A DNA stretch of 64,000 bases from Mixophyes australis (GCA_036250195.1 JAVHZZ010000005.1:68631505-68695504), one strand, 5' to 3'. Shown: positions 9,785 to 22,378, counted from the first letter of the stretch. Numbers and translations are program-made. Notes: generated from the letters alone by a model not told the origin.

Positions 9785-12590
9785 CAGCTTTTAATTAACG
9801 TTTTTGGTACATTCTGTCAATTGTCATGGGCACTGTTCTCTGGCTCCATAGAATATAAACCAGATTCATATAATTGTCTTACTGCTTCTGTCTTTTGTAG
9901 AATTTTGTTAACTTGTCAACCTCTTAGGATGAGGATGCAACTTGAGAAAACAAATATATTGTTCTTTAAGAACATGTAAATTTGCAGTGTTTACAGAGAC
10001 ACATATCTTCTATCTGCAAAGCAACATATTCTCTTTTTTTACAGTTTGTGTCATAGAAAAGTTGTTTCAAAGAAAATTTGATTTGCTTAACAAATGCAAA
10101 ATCTTTAGTAGTGGAAAAAAATAATCATTTTAAAAATCATAGCTGCAAAGATATCATAGTTGTTATTTACGAAGGCTGCATCCTACGCATATCCACACGG
10201 TAACCGAAGTTGAAGATTAAAAGCTATATGTAAGTGATAAAACATCTGAATTAAAGAAAAAAAAACATGTGAGCTTCCTTAGATGTTCACTGTTATGTAT
10301 ATAAACCATTTATTTTACTGCCAAACAGGTGGATAGAGAAAAATAAGATTCGGCTTTGGAGCCCTCAGTACTTTCCACACATACCAACCTAACCATTGTT
10401 GACCTACATTGATTGTAATATCCATTCTTGTACTGATGTATTGATGTGCAGGTGTATACATTAAAAAAACAGAAACATACATTTGTGATACCCACTTACA
10501 TAGTTAGAATATAATTTCACAGGGACTCTTTGCTGCTGGTTATCTGAAATGTATCCTCTAAACACACATCAAGCCTTCCATATCAACATGTCCATTAAAC
10601 ATGACCATAATACAATTTATTGAAATAAATCCTGTTTAATAAATCTTGTAAAACATAAATTAACACTTTAAAAATGAATGTTTGAAACTTTACGTTGTAA
10701 AATATACATTAACAATGTGCATTTTACGTTATATAAAAATTGTATTTATTCTTTCATTTTTACAACCACTGCTTTTGTGAATTGGTCTATAATGAGAATT
10801 TCACCTTGTATACGAAGCAAAGGAACTAGTACTGTGCAGGAAAACAAATTATATTTTGTTAAACAAAAGTGTCCAGAGACAGACCCAGGGCTATCACTGT
10901 AAAATAAGTAGTAGTAGGGATCTATCCATAGGAGCCAATATTTTTAAATGTTTGGGGATACTCAAGTACCAACAGCACCTTGGATGTATTTACTAGTCAA
11001 ACAGGAAAGTTTATAAATTAGTTATAGGAAATTGCCACAGAATTTGTTGAAGTGATGAGAATTAGAATCAAACTCGACGCTGTATACTATATCAGTGTAC
11101 AGTACATAGAATTTACAATTGTAAAGCTATTTTATAATGTTCATCAATGTTATGTTATGTATGTAAGTGTGTCCAATACATACTATCTGACTTTAGATTG
11201 TCATGGTGCTGGCAGCTTCCAGTAAAGAACCATTTGGCTGGAGTAGCAGTCACAGTCACACCACATGACTCAAAGGATTGTAAAAGGTACAATAGTGATG
11301 GACAAAGACAAAGTCAAGGGATATAGAATATTGGGGGACGAAGCTGAGGTTGAAGGATTGGAGAAGGAAGACTCATGACGTACAGTCAAATAAAACAAGT
11401 CTTCTTTAAAGCACAAGCAGAAAAATCCAAAACAAAACTTTGTTTCTGCAGAGGTTTGGTAGAACTGAGGGACTTTATAAAGGCTTCAAACAGGTGAGAT
11501 AAAATGTTCTGGATGACTTGACCTTTTTACTGAAGGGCTGATTGTAGAGTAAAGAAAGTTGTGCAGTCCATGTGAGAAGTCTAGCTAGATTGCTGTTCTT
11601 AGCAGAGTGCTGGTTACAGGAATTGAGAGAAGGTGTGTGAAGCTGTCATTGTTAACTGCTTTTTGACAGCTGTCATCTGTAGCTAGTGTTGTGAATCCTC
11701 ATATAGATGTTTTTACAAATGAAAAAGTATTTACATTGTTTTTGAGCTCTGCCCTCTTCATGGTGCAAGATCATGAGCACAGCGGAAATGCATTTGCCAA
11801 TGCCAATTGAACTGAGCAGAATCTAGATGTCAGTGCCCTAACTTTGTACATGAGCCAATAAAGCATCTATTTTTCTTTATATGGCTGTTGTTGTGTTTTG
11901 TAAAATTTGTTATAACTTTTAGCCTGTGACTTACAGTTCTTCACATATAGCAGACACCATTAAAGCCTACCTGTTAACAGTCCCTATTTACACAGAACTA
12001 TCCTGAATATCAGTGGCTTAATGGGGCATGGCCTTGGCCAAAATGGTGTACTTTGATGGATCATTACAGGGTTTGAATTGAAGGAAGCATGGCTTGGGTG
12101 AATCAAGTGTGTGGTATAACATATTATCAGTATTAATTAAAGCAGAAGAAGGAAATTGCATATTTTTATGGTTAAATAACTTACACTACAATTTTTATCG
12201 CCATTATACTGGTTCTCAGTGGAGTTACTTAATAAAATAATCTTTAAAACCAACATTCTGTTATCTTGACTATGAAATATACCAAATATAAAATAAATAA
12301 ATATATCTTTCTTCAGAAATTACATTATTCATATCTGTTTGCAAAAAGTTCAATCACATCATTTTAGGTTAAAAAAATGACCACCACATTGAGTCCACTT
12401 TTTAGAATATAGTAATGTGTAGAAGTATTTTTACAACAGTATTTATCATTTTTTTATAACAAAAATATGGACCATACTAGCGTATATTGACAAAGGACTT
12501 TATGCTCTTATTTCCTGCAGGCTCTGACCCATTTCTTTCTTCAACCATTCTTTTTACCTCCTTATAGATTTGAGTAATTAACGCCTAATT
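9785..12590. other. Intergenic AT-rich DNA, no recognised gene
   Basis: Nothing beyond short chance frames and A/T runs. No repeat family recognised. Confidence 0.5.
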
Positions 12591-12594
12591 ATTC

Positions 12595-12960
12595 CCACTG
12601 AGTGATTCTGACTCTGCAAAAGAGCAAAAATCATCAGGGGGTAATTATTTAGTACTCTAGTCACTAAGCTGTAGTCACTTAGTATGTTGCCTTAGGAACA
12701 AACTGAGAAAAATACATTCAAGTAAAGGGTTCTTAATTGCATGGTTAACATGATAAGGGGTAGTTAAACAAGGCAAAGAAACACACCATAACTGCTCAGC
12801 TGCAGAAATCAGTCAATTTGTATTAGGAGCAATCTCTGCTTAGGGGCCCAAGGTGATTCCTGTTAGCAGTATTTTGTAACCACATTCTGGTGCTCTGAGA
12901 ATTAAATCTCACTGCAGACAATACAATGAGAATAATCTTTTGGGATTTTGTTTATACAGA
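12595..12960. other. Possible conserved non-coding stretch
   Basis: A unique, non-repetitive, moderate-AT stretch with no simple repeats and no open frame, of the texture seen in vertebrate conserved non-coding elements. It contains AAAATCATCAGGGGGTAATT at about 12628-12647; a similar AAATATCATCAGGGGGTAGG lies at about 23607-23626 in another such stretch. Only an alignment can decide whether it is conserved. Confidence 0.2.
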
Positions 12961-13228
12961 AAATATAGTTATGACTGACAATTCAGATTCATAATGTGGC
13001 CTAAATCATGATGAAAATCAACAAAGAACATAATACAAAATGTTGTGTTTTCTTTTGTGGATTGAGTAAATATAGAATGTTTGGGTTATAGAAGATATTT
13101 TTGTTGCACTCTGTTATCTTTAATTATGCCCTTTTAAAGTACATATGACTATATATGACACTTCATCTAACATGATATCTATTTACTTGAATTGACACTA
13201 CTTGCTGGATGCAATGGTTTTGAGGCAG

Positions 13229-13300
13229 CAGACAGTTTCATCATCATCATCATCATCTTTATTTATATGGCACCATAGAATCTGCAGCGCCAAACAATCA
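13229..13300 (-). repeat. SINE/LINE 3' tail remnant with (ATC)n
   Basis: On the minus strand it reads GGCGCTGCAG...ATATAAATAAAG followed by (GATGAT)n. This is the tail type of the V-SINEs elsewhere in the window (54154, 58791), but diverged. Only the tail is left. Confidence 0.5.
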
Positions 13301-13689
13301 ACAAAAAATAAACTGAAAAAAATACAGATAAGTAAGGGACAAGAGAAACAATAGTATCAGTAAAAATCAATGTAAGAATAATTAGGTAATATTGCTTTTA
13401 TATAAGTCATTCTGCCAGGTGAACAGGCACACTGGTCCTCATTTACAGTTAGAAGCAATTCCTGTTAAAGAGCCTCATTTAGAGCGTGGTGCATTTTGCC
13501 CTCTGAACATACATGTAAAGATTCTTTTATATGAAAAGCATACTTAAGTGTGTGTATTAACTAAGTTGCACGTATTATCCAGTTTGTAGACAATATACTA
13601 ATGTAATCACTTGACAAGAGAGAATAGTGTCTTGACAGTGTTATTAATAAATTCAAAATTTGTATTTTCTAAATAAAATGTATCAATAT

Positions 13690-13978
13690 AATTCTCCCAA
13701 AGTTTAAAAAAAAATCCTTTAATCTATTTTTCTTTAAACAGAGAGGATTTAATCCAGTCCATCCTAAAGATGTAAAACAATTTAGTTTTAAATACAGCCA
13801 AAGTTGGTGGGGACTGTTGGATCCACATCTGCAGTATACTTTGTCTTGCAGGCGTGGAACTAATCAGTAACAACTTCCTGCTTTCCTTTGTCATTCTGAG
13901 TATCTCGGGGATAAACTCCAGGACCACCCACTACGGGGTCATAGGAGGTACATAATTCAATAGTGTATCAGAAGCACA
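13690..13978 (-). pseudogene. L1/Tx1 ORF2 C-terminal end (part 2 of a split copy)
   Basis: This is the 3' end of an L1/Tx1-type second open frame, continuing from the piece at 15325-16545 across a hAT insertion. Recognisable residues include ARQSILQMWIQQSPPTL and FYIFRMDWIKSSL, typical of the extreme C-terminus of Tx1-like ORF2. At the junction the coding sense resumes after WRQVYQ, which is the last L1 codon run on the other side. Stops and frame changes show decay. An A-rich stretch at about 13,700 may be what remains of the poly(A) tail side. Confidence 0.7.
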
Positions 13979-13986
13979 TTGATATA

Positions 13987-15316
13987 CAGGCTCAGACTGG
14001 CCTGCAGGGCAGCAGGACTATCCACTGGTAGGCCCCTCCACATTATAGTCACGCCCCCTCCGTTGTTAGGGAGGAGCTAAGAAAACAGCTGACTCCCGAC
14101 TTGCATACAATTCAACTTTTGGACATACGCAGGAACAGGAAGGGACAGATGCGTTCCACAGTGGAACGCAGGCACCTTCCTCTCCAACAGTAACAAGCAG
14201 GGACCACGAGAAACATCCTCTGATTTCAGCACACTGGGTACCCGGCCACCATCTCTATATACATCGAAACTGCAAGTAAACAAAGTTAAGTTTGAAAGCA
14301 TTGCAGCAATAACCATGTGATATATGTGGACAGTGATCTGAATATTTATATTGCACTAGCAGAGACTTAAAGAAATACCAATTCCCATCTACTGGACTTG
14401 TATGCTATGAACATTATTTTATTGAGATATCAGTGACTGTGTTATATCTGGATCAATGCAGCATTTATACCCACTGCCATTTGCCTCCCAGTAGCTAGAC
14501 TAGTCCAGGTCTATATACCTAGGTTTGTCTGATTTTTTTATGTATGTTCAACTGATGCCATACCATATGTATGTATATAGAAATCAATGCCTCATAATAT
14601 AAATACTGTGGTTTAATTGGAGTATTTTATTTGTCTATATTAATGTATTTTTATGTATTTTAACCAGGATTCAATAAATTGTGATAAAACTAACATTAAA
14701 TGTTATCCCACTAATTGAACCGAGCCTCTTGCTCCCAGCCTAATACAAGATATAGAAAAATAAGAATTGTATTCAGGATAAAAGAATACAAATTTTATTA
14801 TTAGCATTGCACTTGGAATAATACATAAGTCAATGAGCGCTTAACTTTCAGTATATTATTAGTTCGTAGAGAGGGATAACCTGTGTTAATGCTGCTCTTG
14901 CAACAGTAGGGGTAGAGCGCAACTCCTCCCCCTCTCCCCGTTTTTGCCAAACACTCCCGTTAAACACACTACCACACAGGTGCAGAGAGTCGTGTCTGGG
15001 CTCTCTGAACCTGCGCGGTAATGTGTTTTTCACTTTGAGCAGGGCAGATGAGAGTAGGAGTTCCGGATATCCAACCGCCCAGAGGAGCATGAGCAGGTTA
15101 GTAACTAAGTGCGCAGTCAGCCTGTCATTTTAAAAGAGAAGGATGAGCACACTACATTCTTTATATACTACACTATGGTGCTAGCTGTCCTTCGTGGGCT
15201 GACCACTCTCCCTTTAGTGTCTGATCTCGCCTCTATGATGGTTGGCCACACCCCCTCTGGTGGGCCCCTAGCGTTGCAGTCCCCCGGTGGGCCCTTCATG
15301 CCCCAGTCCGACACTG
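13987..15316. mobile_element. hAT-type non-autonomous element, 1,330 bp
   Basis: The ends are CAGGCTCAGACTGG on the left and, read inward from the right, CAGTGTCGGACTGG: imperfect 14-bp terminal inverted repeats starting with CAG. They are flanked by exact 8-bp duplications TTGATATA at 13979-13986 and 15317-15324. An 8-bp duplication with CAG ends is the hAT hallmark. It interrupts a minus-strand L1/Tx1 ORF2 whose coding sense resumes on the far side. No transposase was seen inside. The right-hand 190 bp closely match the start of the larger element at 31936. Confidence 0.85.
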
Positions 15317-15324
15317 TTGATATA

Positions 15325-16545
15325 CCTGCCTCCAAAATAGATTAATACATGGGCATTCCCACATACAATGGTAAAAAGAAACACAGTTGACAAGAAATTT
15401 CAAACAGCTGCTAGATTCAGAAAGACGTATATTGTACCTACAGTATTGAGATAAGTAGTCTTGATGAAAAATATTGTAAAACATTTCTCTACAAATACTA
15501 GAAGAGAGAGTAAAAAGTGAGTATGATAATGTTTTAAGAATTGTATCTACAGAAATATCAGAAAAAGCATTCAACCAATGGGATAGTCCCGAACATGTCT
15601 TATCATAGTCAAAGAAGCTTCTCAAAAAAGTATAATTTGTCAAGATGGTATTTCTACCTGAAAGTAGCCTGTCCAACAGTAAATCTAGGTCATTGCTCCA
15701 GTCAACAGGATGCATAAATTTTAATACGGTATTTACATAATGTTGGGCCTGAAGCATCGCAAATACCTGTATGCGTCACCTCAAATTTATCCAGGACATG
15801 AGGTTTTATAAGAGACACCTGTGAGGGAGCATTTACCAATGCCTTGATGCACTTAATACCCAACATATGCCAATGATTAAAAGGGAAAGAAGCATGACCA
15901 GACTAAAAATCTGGGCTTTGTATGTATGTATGAGTGATTGCTATTCAGATGAAACTTGTGGTGAACAAAGTGCCAGACCTTCCAGACCGTCATCAAAAGT
16001 GGATTGTCCACAATATCTCTTAGAATTTTTTGTTCATGAAAATAAAGAAAGGCGGTCAAGCACGCACCTGACAGGAATGATTGTCCCAAGTCATAATTTA
16101 CAAAGATATTACCAACATGCAGCCAGTCTCTGATAAACCTTAAAGTTCCTGCATAGCTATATAGTTTTAAAATGTGAAAATTAATACCACCATCAGACAT
16201 ACTTTGCTAAAGCTTAAATAGACCTATTCTGGGCCGCTTGGATTATACAATTCCTAAATTCTCTATTCAGATTCTTTTCATCTGATATTAATGGTGATAT
16301 TAATATGGGTAACTATTGTAATGGATACAATATTTTCGGATGTACTATTATTTTGATTAGATTGGGCTGACCCAAATAAGAAAGCATAAGATATTTCCAG
16401 CTGGCCATTTCATCAACTGTCGATTTAACCACCCTTTGCTGAGATAGATTTACTTTCATTTGCATCTACTATAAGAAATTTGCGGAGTAAAACATCTCTG
16501 CATACATCTCCTTATCAACCAGCACCCTATTTAATACCTGTGGGA
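15325..16545 (-). pseudogene. L1/Tx1 ORF2 fragment, post-RT region (part 1)
   Basis: A decayed minus-strand remnant of the endonuclease-reverse transcriptase protein of an L1/Tx1 LINE, covering the region after the RT palm. Motifs include PKILYPLQ near 16330, GGINFHILKLYSYAGTLRF and NPLLMTVWKVWHFVHHK at 15990-16200, and WECPCINLFWRQVYQ near 15330 (a cysteine-containing C-terminal motif). Frames change several times and stops interrupt them. The endonuclease and RT catalytic parts are missing, so the copy is 5' truncated near 16,545. Its 3' continuation lies at 13690-13978 beyond the hAT element. Confidence 0.8.
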
Positions 16546-16833
16546 TGCTAGGATATATATCCAGGCCCTTATCGGACTGTGGCACTGACCTCACCCAAAG
16601 CCTCCACCACACCTCAGGCCTTATGCCTTATTGCCTTCAACCTACTCAGCAAGAGAAAATGAAAGAGGTTTCTGGGGAATTGAGACATCCAGAGGAGAAA
16701 TAGTCCATGAGGGCAGTGCCCATTCAGCCCTCCCATCACCTCTAGATATGCTGACATTTGCCACCCACCACCTCACACCGATAGCAGTACTAGTCTGGAC
16801 TCACACACAGGGCATGTTTGCTCCTAGCTCATA
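16546..16833. other. Unassigned spacer
   Basis: Moderate-GC DNA between the L1 fragment and a hairpin element. No domain in the short open frames. Confidence 0.4.
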
Positions 16834-17148
16834 GGGCCTGATTCAAGAAGTTTCTTATTTAAGTCTCCTGGACAAAACCATGTTACAATGCAAGGGTGCA
16901 AATTAGTTTTCTGTTTTGCACATAAGCTAAATACTGACTGTTTTTTCATGTAGCACACAAATACTTGATAGCTTATTTGTACACTGAAATTTAAAGTTGA
17001 TATTTGTGTGCTACATGAAAAAACAGTCAGTATTTAACTTATGTGCAAAAGAGGAAACTAATTTGCACCCCTTGCATTGTAACATGGTTTTGTCCAAGAG
17101 ACTTAAATAAGAAACTTCTTAATTTAAGATCCTTAATGAATCAGGTCC
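16834..17148. mobile_element. Hairpin MITE with GGGCCTGATTCA ends, 315 bp
   Basis: Near-complete inverted repeat. The left end is GGGCCTGATTCAAGAAG and the right end, read inward, GGACCTGATTCATTAAGG. The arms include AAACCATGTTACAATGCAAG and TGTAGCACACAAATA, and fold back around a short loop near 16,975-17,000. ATA flanks both sides (16831-16833 and 17149-17151) as a 3-bp duplication. There is no coding capacity. The same ends occur at 56721-57439, and a single end near 20577. Confidence 0.85.
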
Positions 17149-17499
17149 ATAGTGCTGATCAGCACAAGAGAAAAAGAAGCCCACCCACCATTTCCACCAG
17201 ATCCTCACACCAACTTGCTGCTGACCAGAGCCATTCTTGATAGTGGGGGGACCAACAATTCCCCCAGCACTCCTGCACCTGTATAGTCCAACATGTGGCT
17301 GAATGATACAGGTAGCCTTTTGGAGCACAGTGAAGCCTCTTTTATTTATTGTATGTTGGAAGACATCAACTGCAGCATAAAGGTATACTGTAGTAGGAGT
17401 GAATTTATACTGGGATTATTTTTATCCTTTGCTGGACTCCTAAAGAGCAGCGGCTTGGGTGTTGCTGCAAGACGTCCAATAGAAGTTTATTAGGAGTGT

Positions 17500-18410
17500 A
17501 TGCCATGACTACCGGCTAACCGAAAAATGGAGGTTTCTCCACCCAGATGTTAAAGATTATATTTTGTATTCACACCCACACTTCACATACACAAGAATTG
17601 ATTATATATTTCTAGGTCACAGATATCTCCGCTTATTATCTGATGCTCAGATAGGACAAATCACATTCTCTGACCATACCCAAACCTATATCACCATTTC
17701 CATAAGTGACCCCCCTCACAGTGATGGGATGTGGCACCTGGATGAGCTCCTCCTACACATTGCCTATTGTAAGACCCAGCTAGAGAAGGCCATGGCAGAG
17801 TACGGAGTTTTAAATGATAATGGCAAAACCTCCAAAGTGAATGTATTGGAGACACATAGGTGCATAATAAGAGGGAGATGTATTTAGTTGGGAATGTTCC
17901 TTATGAAATGAATAGAAGCCTTGAGATAAGTCATGAGGGTGACTTGTCCCGGTCTGTATACAAGAATTGGTATACATCAAATTGGCTGAATAAGCTATTG
18001 GATTATAAAATGAAATTTACGCGAGTGAACAAATAGATATTTAATGTGGGGGGACAAGTCAGATAGGATGTTAGTAAAACCCCTTAAAGCCCAAAGATCA
18101 CTGACTTATATTCACACAATTAAAGATGAGATAGACAGGATCCACCATTTAGAGGGAGAGATTGCTAGTGTCTTCAATAAATAATACACAAAGTTGTATA
18201 ATATATCATCATCTCTTACCAAGAGGAGCTATAAGTAAGAAAACAAGGAGTACCTCAGTATCTTATAAATTGTAGCTTTCCTAAGATCTCAGAGGAGGTG
18301 CAAACATTCTTAGACATTCTTTACAGCCCTAAAACTAGAAGAAAAGTCTCCAAACTTGGAAAGAGCTAAGGCCCAAATGAAATGAGCCTCAATACAGCTG
18401 AAACTTTTGC
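17500..18410 (+). pseudogene. L1/Tx1 ORF2 fragment, endonuclease C-terminus (plus strand)
   Basis: Plus-strand remnant of an L1/Tx1 ORF2. The open part at 17564-17887 has the end of the APE-type endonuclease: YSHPHFTYTRIDYIFLG and IGQITFSDHTQTYITISISD, where SDH holds the catalytic histidine. Just upstream, WRFLHPDVKD is also readable. Downstream, to about 18,410, the linker before the RT is recognisable only in pieces and carries many stops. RT is absent. Opposite orientation and different segment from its neighbours at 15.3 and 18.6 kb show separate insertions. Confidence 0.75.
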
Positions 18411-18616
18411 AAGAGCTCTGATGGTGAATGTTTGTCTTAGTTTTATTATTATTTTAGAGAAAAGCAAAACACTTTGGCAAATTTTGCATTTCTATGAATA
18501 TCAGCATTTTGTAGATCACACTGAAAAATGTATGGAATCATAACAAAATTGTCATTTAACAGATTGTAAACAACACATTTTAAAGAAATTTAAACTGGGT
18601 AAATCTACCTTATAAA

Positions 18617-20345
18617 TATTTTTTTTAACTCAAAAAGGTTTTTATTAGATTTTCCAAAGGAGAAACAAAAAATAACACAAGTAACATATGACAGAGTAAA
18701 TATACCTATACATGGCCAACCAAAGGTCAAGTGACATTTAGAAGCATCAGGTATTGTTAACACATACAAGCACAAATCAAACCAAAATGACAGAGACTGG
18801 GGTATGGTACAAGCTAAAGGATAATAGTGGGGAGGTTGGTGGGGAAGATGAGGGAGGGAGTCAACTCATGGAGCTGCTATAAGTAGGTAGTCAGATGAGT
18901 TACGCAATAGGCCCCTACGGAGGGGGGGTCAAGAAAAGCTAGTATGCTCCTAGTTGGACCCAGAGGGTGAGATTGCAGTCCTATGAGTAGCGTAGTAATC
19001 AGACCAAGTAAACCACTTCATCAGGAGGGAAGAGGCTGATGCGGAATATTTGAAGCCTATAGTTTCCATCACATAGGCATGCTGAGTTTATGCTATAATT
19101 TTGGAGAGAGGAGGAAGAACCTAGCTCTTCCAGTCGTGAGAGATGGCCGCTCTAGCAGCAGTTAAAATGTTTCCTGTGACATAACGGTGGTGAGCCGGGA
19201 TGTCCGATGGATAGAATTGGAGAAGGACAATAGATGGATGTGGTATAGTAGACAGTGAAGTTACTTGTCATATTAATCCAAAAACTTTGTCCAATAGAGG
19301 TCTGATTTTGAGGCAGGACCAGATAATATATCCCCGCACTCCCTCCAACAGAATTGAGAAACCGTGGGCCTAATTTTATGTAATTTAACAGGGATGTAGT
19401 ATAATCTATGGATCATTTTAATGACCATTTCCATGTGATTGATACATTTCGACATGGTGTAAACATTTTTGAAAACGTGATCCCAGTCCTCATCTGTCAG
19501 GGGCTGACCGAGATCAGTTTCCCATGGCACTTGAACTTGCAATTTACATTGCAAGAGACATTGGTACCAAGCGGATATGCCCCCAACATGGGAATGTGAG
19601 TGTATCAAACGCCTCACAAGTGGCAGGGAGGGGGGCGTGGCGGGTATGGGCAGGATTGCTGCGACTGGATCTAATAATGTACCCAAAGGTATTTGTAGAA
19701 GTCTGAAGTCGGGATTTAGTAGCGCTCCTGGAGAGAGGAAAATAGGACCACGATACCCTGCTCAAAGAGGTCTGAAACCTTAGTGATTATTCGGGAGATC
19801 CAAGAACCCAGATTCAGTTCGAGGATTAAAGACGCCAAGGCAAGAATAGAGAGATTGGAGGAGAGGAGGGAAAAGCCCTGAATGACTTTAACCTTCTTAT
19901 CTCAGCTCGCTAACGAGTCCCTAACACTAGGAAGGGCAGCCATTGTGGGCAGCCTAGACCTCCCATTCAGCCAAAGCAAGACCTTTATCAGGAGCGGGGA
20001 AATATGCTTGGCTTTCAGTAGAGACCCATGGGGTGAGAGAGTGGGGAGCTGCCCAGTCCTTAAGCTGGTCAAGCCTAGCAGCTTGTTGGTAGAGTTCCAG
20101 GTCAGGAGCTGCCAGGCCACCTCCTAATTTAGGTCGGAACAGACATGATCCAGCCATTCCGGGGCACTTGCCTCTCCACATAAAACGCAAAGCAGTCATG
20201 TAAAATTTATTGAGTATTTGGCGGGGGACCAAGACTGGAATGGACCTGAACAAGTGCAGGATTTTTGGCAGAAGCATCATTTTGAGTGCAGCTATCTTAC
20301 CTAGCCACGAGACGTCAAACTCCACCCAAGAACTAGAAAGGGCTA
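18617..20345 (-). pseudogene. L1/Tx1 LINE 3' end with 3' UTR
   Basis: A minus-strand LINE truncated at its 5' side. The best coding segment (19954-20325) reads SWLGKIAALKMMLLPKIL, then FMWRGKCPG and KLGGGLAAPDLELYQQAARL, the thumb and post-RT region of Tx1-like ORF2. Further pieces at 19273-19686 include a cysteine-containing C-terminal segment with deletions. About 600 bp of 3' UTR follows down to a T run at 18,619-18,626, the complement of the poly(A) end. Frameshifts and stops make it inactive. It is better preserved than the copy at 13.7-16.5 kb. Confidence 0.8.
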
Positions 20346-20576
20346 TAAACTGTTGCAGGAGTGGGTTATAGTTACAGTCTATACGATATTTAGGATGGAA
20401 TGGGATATGGATTCACAAGTAATAAATTATTGTTTATGTGTCTTTTGAAACAACCTCTTTTTTTGAGCCTTTAATAGCATATTTGTAAATTGATTCACCA
20501 AAAAACAGGTAAACTTAAGTTGGTACAGTCTCACAAATAATAATTGGATATTGATACAATTTTCAAGCACATTCAT

Positions 20577-20640
20577 CCCTGATTCATTAAGGAAAGTACA
20601 TGCGTAAAACTGCACTGTGTATGCTCGGGAAAAGGACTAT
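20577..20640 (+). repeat. Single end of a CCTGATTCATTAAGG MITE
   Basis: CCCTGATTCATTAAGGAAAG matches the terminal repeat of the 16834 element. No partner end was found nearby, so this is a fragment. Confidence 0.4.
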
Positions 20641-20924
20641 AGGTCAGTGAACGCAAGAACATCTAATTCATCTTCAAATGCAAAGGACACTTCCGACAGC
20701 TTCATTTCATTAGAGGAATGGGGGAGGGAAGAGGCAAATGCATGTATTTAATGTGCAGCAAGGGCATGCCAAGGTCAAGCGCACAAGCATATCCGTCCAA
20801 TTCAAGCTCTGGGCATCTCTAAAGTATATGATATTCATCCATATCACTTGTACCAGTTACAGGGCAGATGTTCGTGTCAAGTGACAGTGATGACGGTCAC
20901 ATATTATCATTATCAACGTCATCA

Positions 20925-21045
20925 TCAGCTATTTATATAGCGCCACTAATTCCACAGCGCTGTACAAAGAACTCACTCACATCAGTCCCTGCCCTATTGG
21001 AACTTGCAGTCTAAATTCCATAACATACACACACATAGACCAAGA
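20925..21045 (-). mobile_element. V-SINE 3' tail (part 1 of a split copy)
   Basis: On the minus strand this is the V-SINE tail: AGTCTAAATTCC in reverse, GGGCAGGGACTGATGTGAGT, CTGTACAGCGCTGTGG, TAGTGGCGCTATATAAATA, and a GATGATGA end. The rest of the SINE resumes at about 21575 beyond a palindromic insertion. Confidence 0.7.
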
Positions 21046-21572
21046 GGGGGTGTGGTATGAATTAATGGCTCTGGCAAAGCCTACAGAGTTTAGAACAACA
21101 AATTAACCCCGAAAACAATAATTGCAATAGAATCACAATATGGACTTACCATATAGCAGGCACTGATTTTGACCAGCAGCTCTAATGATGCACAAATGCA
21201 AAATGCGACTGTCAGAAATATATAAATAAAGAAATCATGTCATTTTTAATAGACACAGTGCAAATGGAGCTTATAAAGCATCAATGGACGGCCCCACCGC
21301 CTGTATAATGAAATCCAGGCAGTGGGTCCGCACATTGCCACTTTAAAAGCACCATTTGCACTGTGTGTATTAGAAATGACGTGATTTCTTTATGTAGATA
21401 TATCTGACAGTCACATTTTCCATCTGTACATCACTAGAGCTGCCAGACAGAATCAGTGCCTGCTATATGGTAAGTCCATATTGTCATACTATTACTATTA
21501 TTGTTTTCATGGTTAATTTGTAGTTCTAAACTCTGTTGGTTTTCTCAGTGCCGATGACACCACTACCACCGC
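21046..21572. mobile_element. Large palindromic element inserted in a V-SINE
   Basis: The two arms, about 21067-21290 and 21330-21553, are reverse complements. GCAGGCACTGATT pairs with AATCAGTGCCTGC, GCACAGTGCAAATGG-type sequence pairs with its partner, and CAGAGTTTAGAAC pairs with GTTCTAAACTCTG. Outer ends are less exact (GGTGTGGTATG against GGTGGTAGTGG in reverse), so boundaries are approximate. It has no coding capacity. V-SINE sequence lies on both sides in the same orientation, so it inserted into the SINE. Confidence 0.7.
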
Positions 21573-21640
21573 CGAGAGGGACTAAGGTCAATTTAATAGC
21601 AGCCAATTGACCTACTAGAATGATGTATTATATCAAAATT
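21573..21640 (-). mobile_element. V-SINE body fragment (part 2 of a split copy)
   Basis: On the minus strand it reads TTGGCTGCTATTAAATTGAC followed by CTTAGTCCCTCTC. The V-SINEs at 54154 and 57837 have ATTGGCTGCTA...AAATTGACCCTA and a CT-rich run at the same place. It continues the tail at 20925-21045. Confidence 0.65.
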
Positions 21641-22197
21641 GGTCTCTAAGACTATATCAGGAGTAGATTATACCAAGCATTCAACTTTAGTACTGCTTCC
21701 TAACCCCTAACTACCTGATGACTTTTAGTTGGGGTCAAGACAAAGCAGTAAATCTGTGATAATATCCAATGTCTGACATCAATTTTTAGTAAGATGAGCA
21801 AATAGATTTTTGATGCTATACAGTGCTAACCCACTATATCACAACTTAGCTACAGGTATTATGCTGCATTGAATTTAAAATGAATTTGCTTTTAGTCCAA
21901 CCTAAGTATTTCCTTATTAATCTATGACTAACTCTTCCTTTAGGCATCCACTACTTTAATGGAAGAGGCATGTACTTCAAGGTAGAAAGGAAGAGAAATG
22001 TCTGTAGTGGAAGTTGCATATTTATGCACCTTAAGCAGTAAAAAAACTGGGGAACTAAAAAGTATCACTTTTTTAAGAAAAACAGTCACTTATTTAGGTT
22101 TGGGAATTCACCATTTTTTAGTTAAGAGCCATAATGGGAGCAATGATTAAAGGAATGTTTTTGATAAATTGTCAATAATAATGTGCAAATCTGAGAC
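21641..22197. other. Intergenic, no recognised gene
   Basis: AT-rich unique DNA between the split V-SINE and the next MITE. Nothing recognised. Confidence 0.5.
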
Positions 22198-22200
22198 TAT

Positions 22201-22375
22201 GGGGTATATTTACTAAACTGCGGGTTTGAAAAAGTGGAGATGTTGCCTATAGCAACCAATCAGATTCTAGCTGTCATTTTGCAGAATGTACTAAATAAAT
22301 GACAGCTAGAATCTGATTGGTTGCTATAGGCAACATCTCCACTTTTTCAAACTAGCAGTTTAGTAAATATACCCC
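22201..22375. mobile_element. Hairpin MITE with GGGGTATATTTACTAAA ends, 175 bp
   Basis: Almost perfect fold-back. GGGGTATATTTACTAAAC at the left pairs with the right end; GCCTATAGCAACCAATCAGA and AGCTGTCATTT also pair. TAT occurs on both sides (22198-22200, 22376-22378), a 3-bp duplication. No coding capacity. A related single end is at about 59859 and a remnant near 51070. Confidence 0.9.
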
Positions 22376-22378
22376 TAT

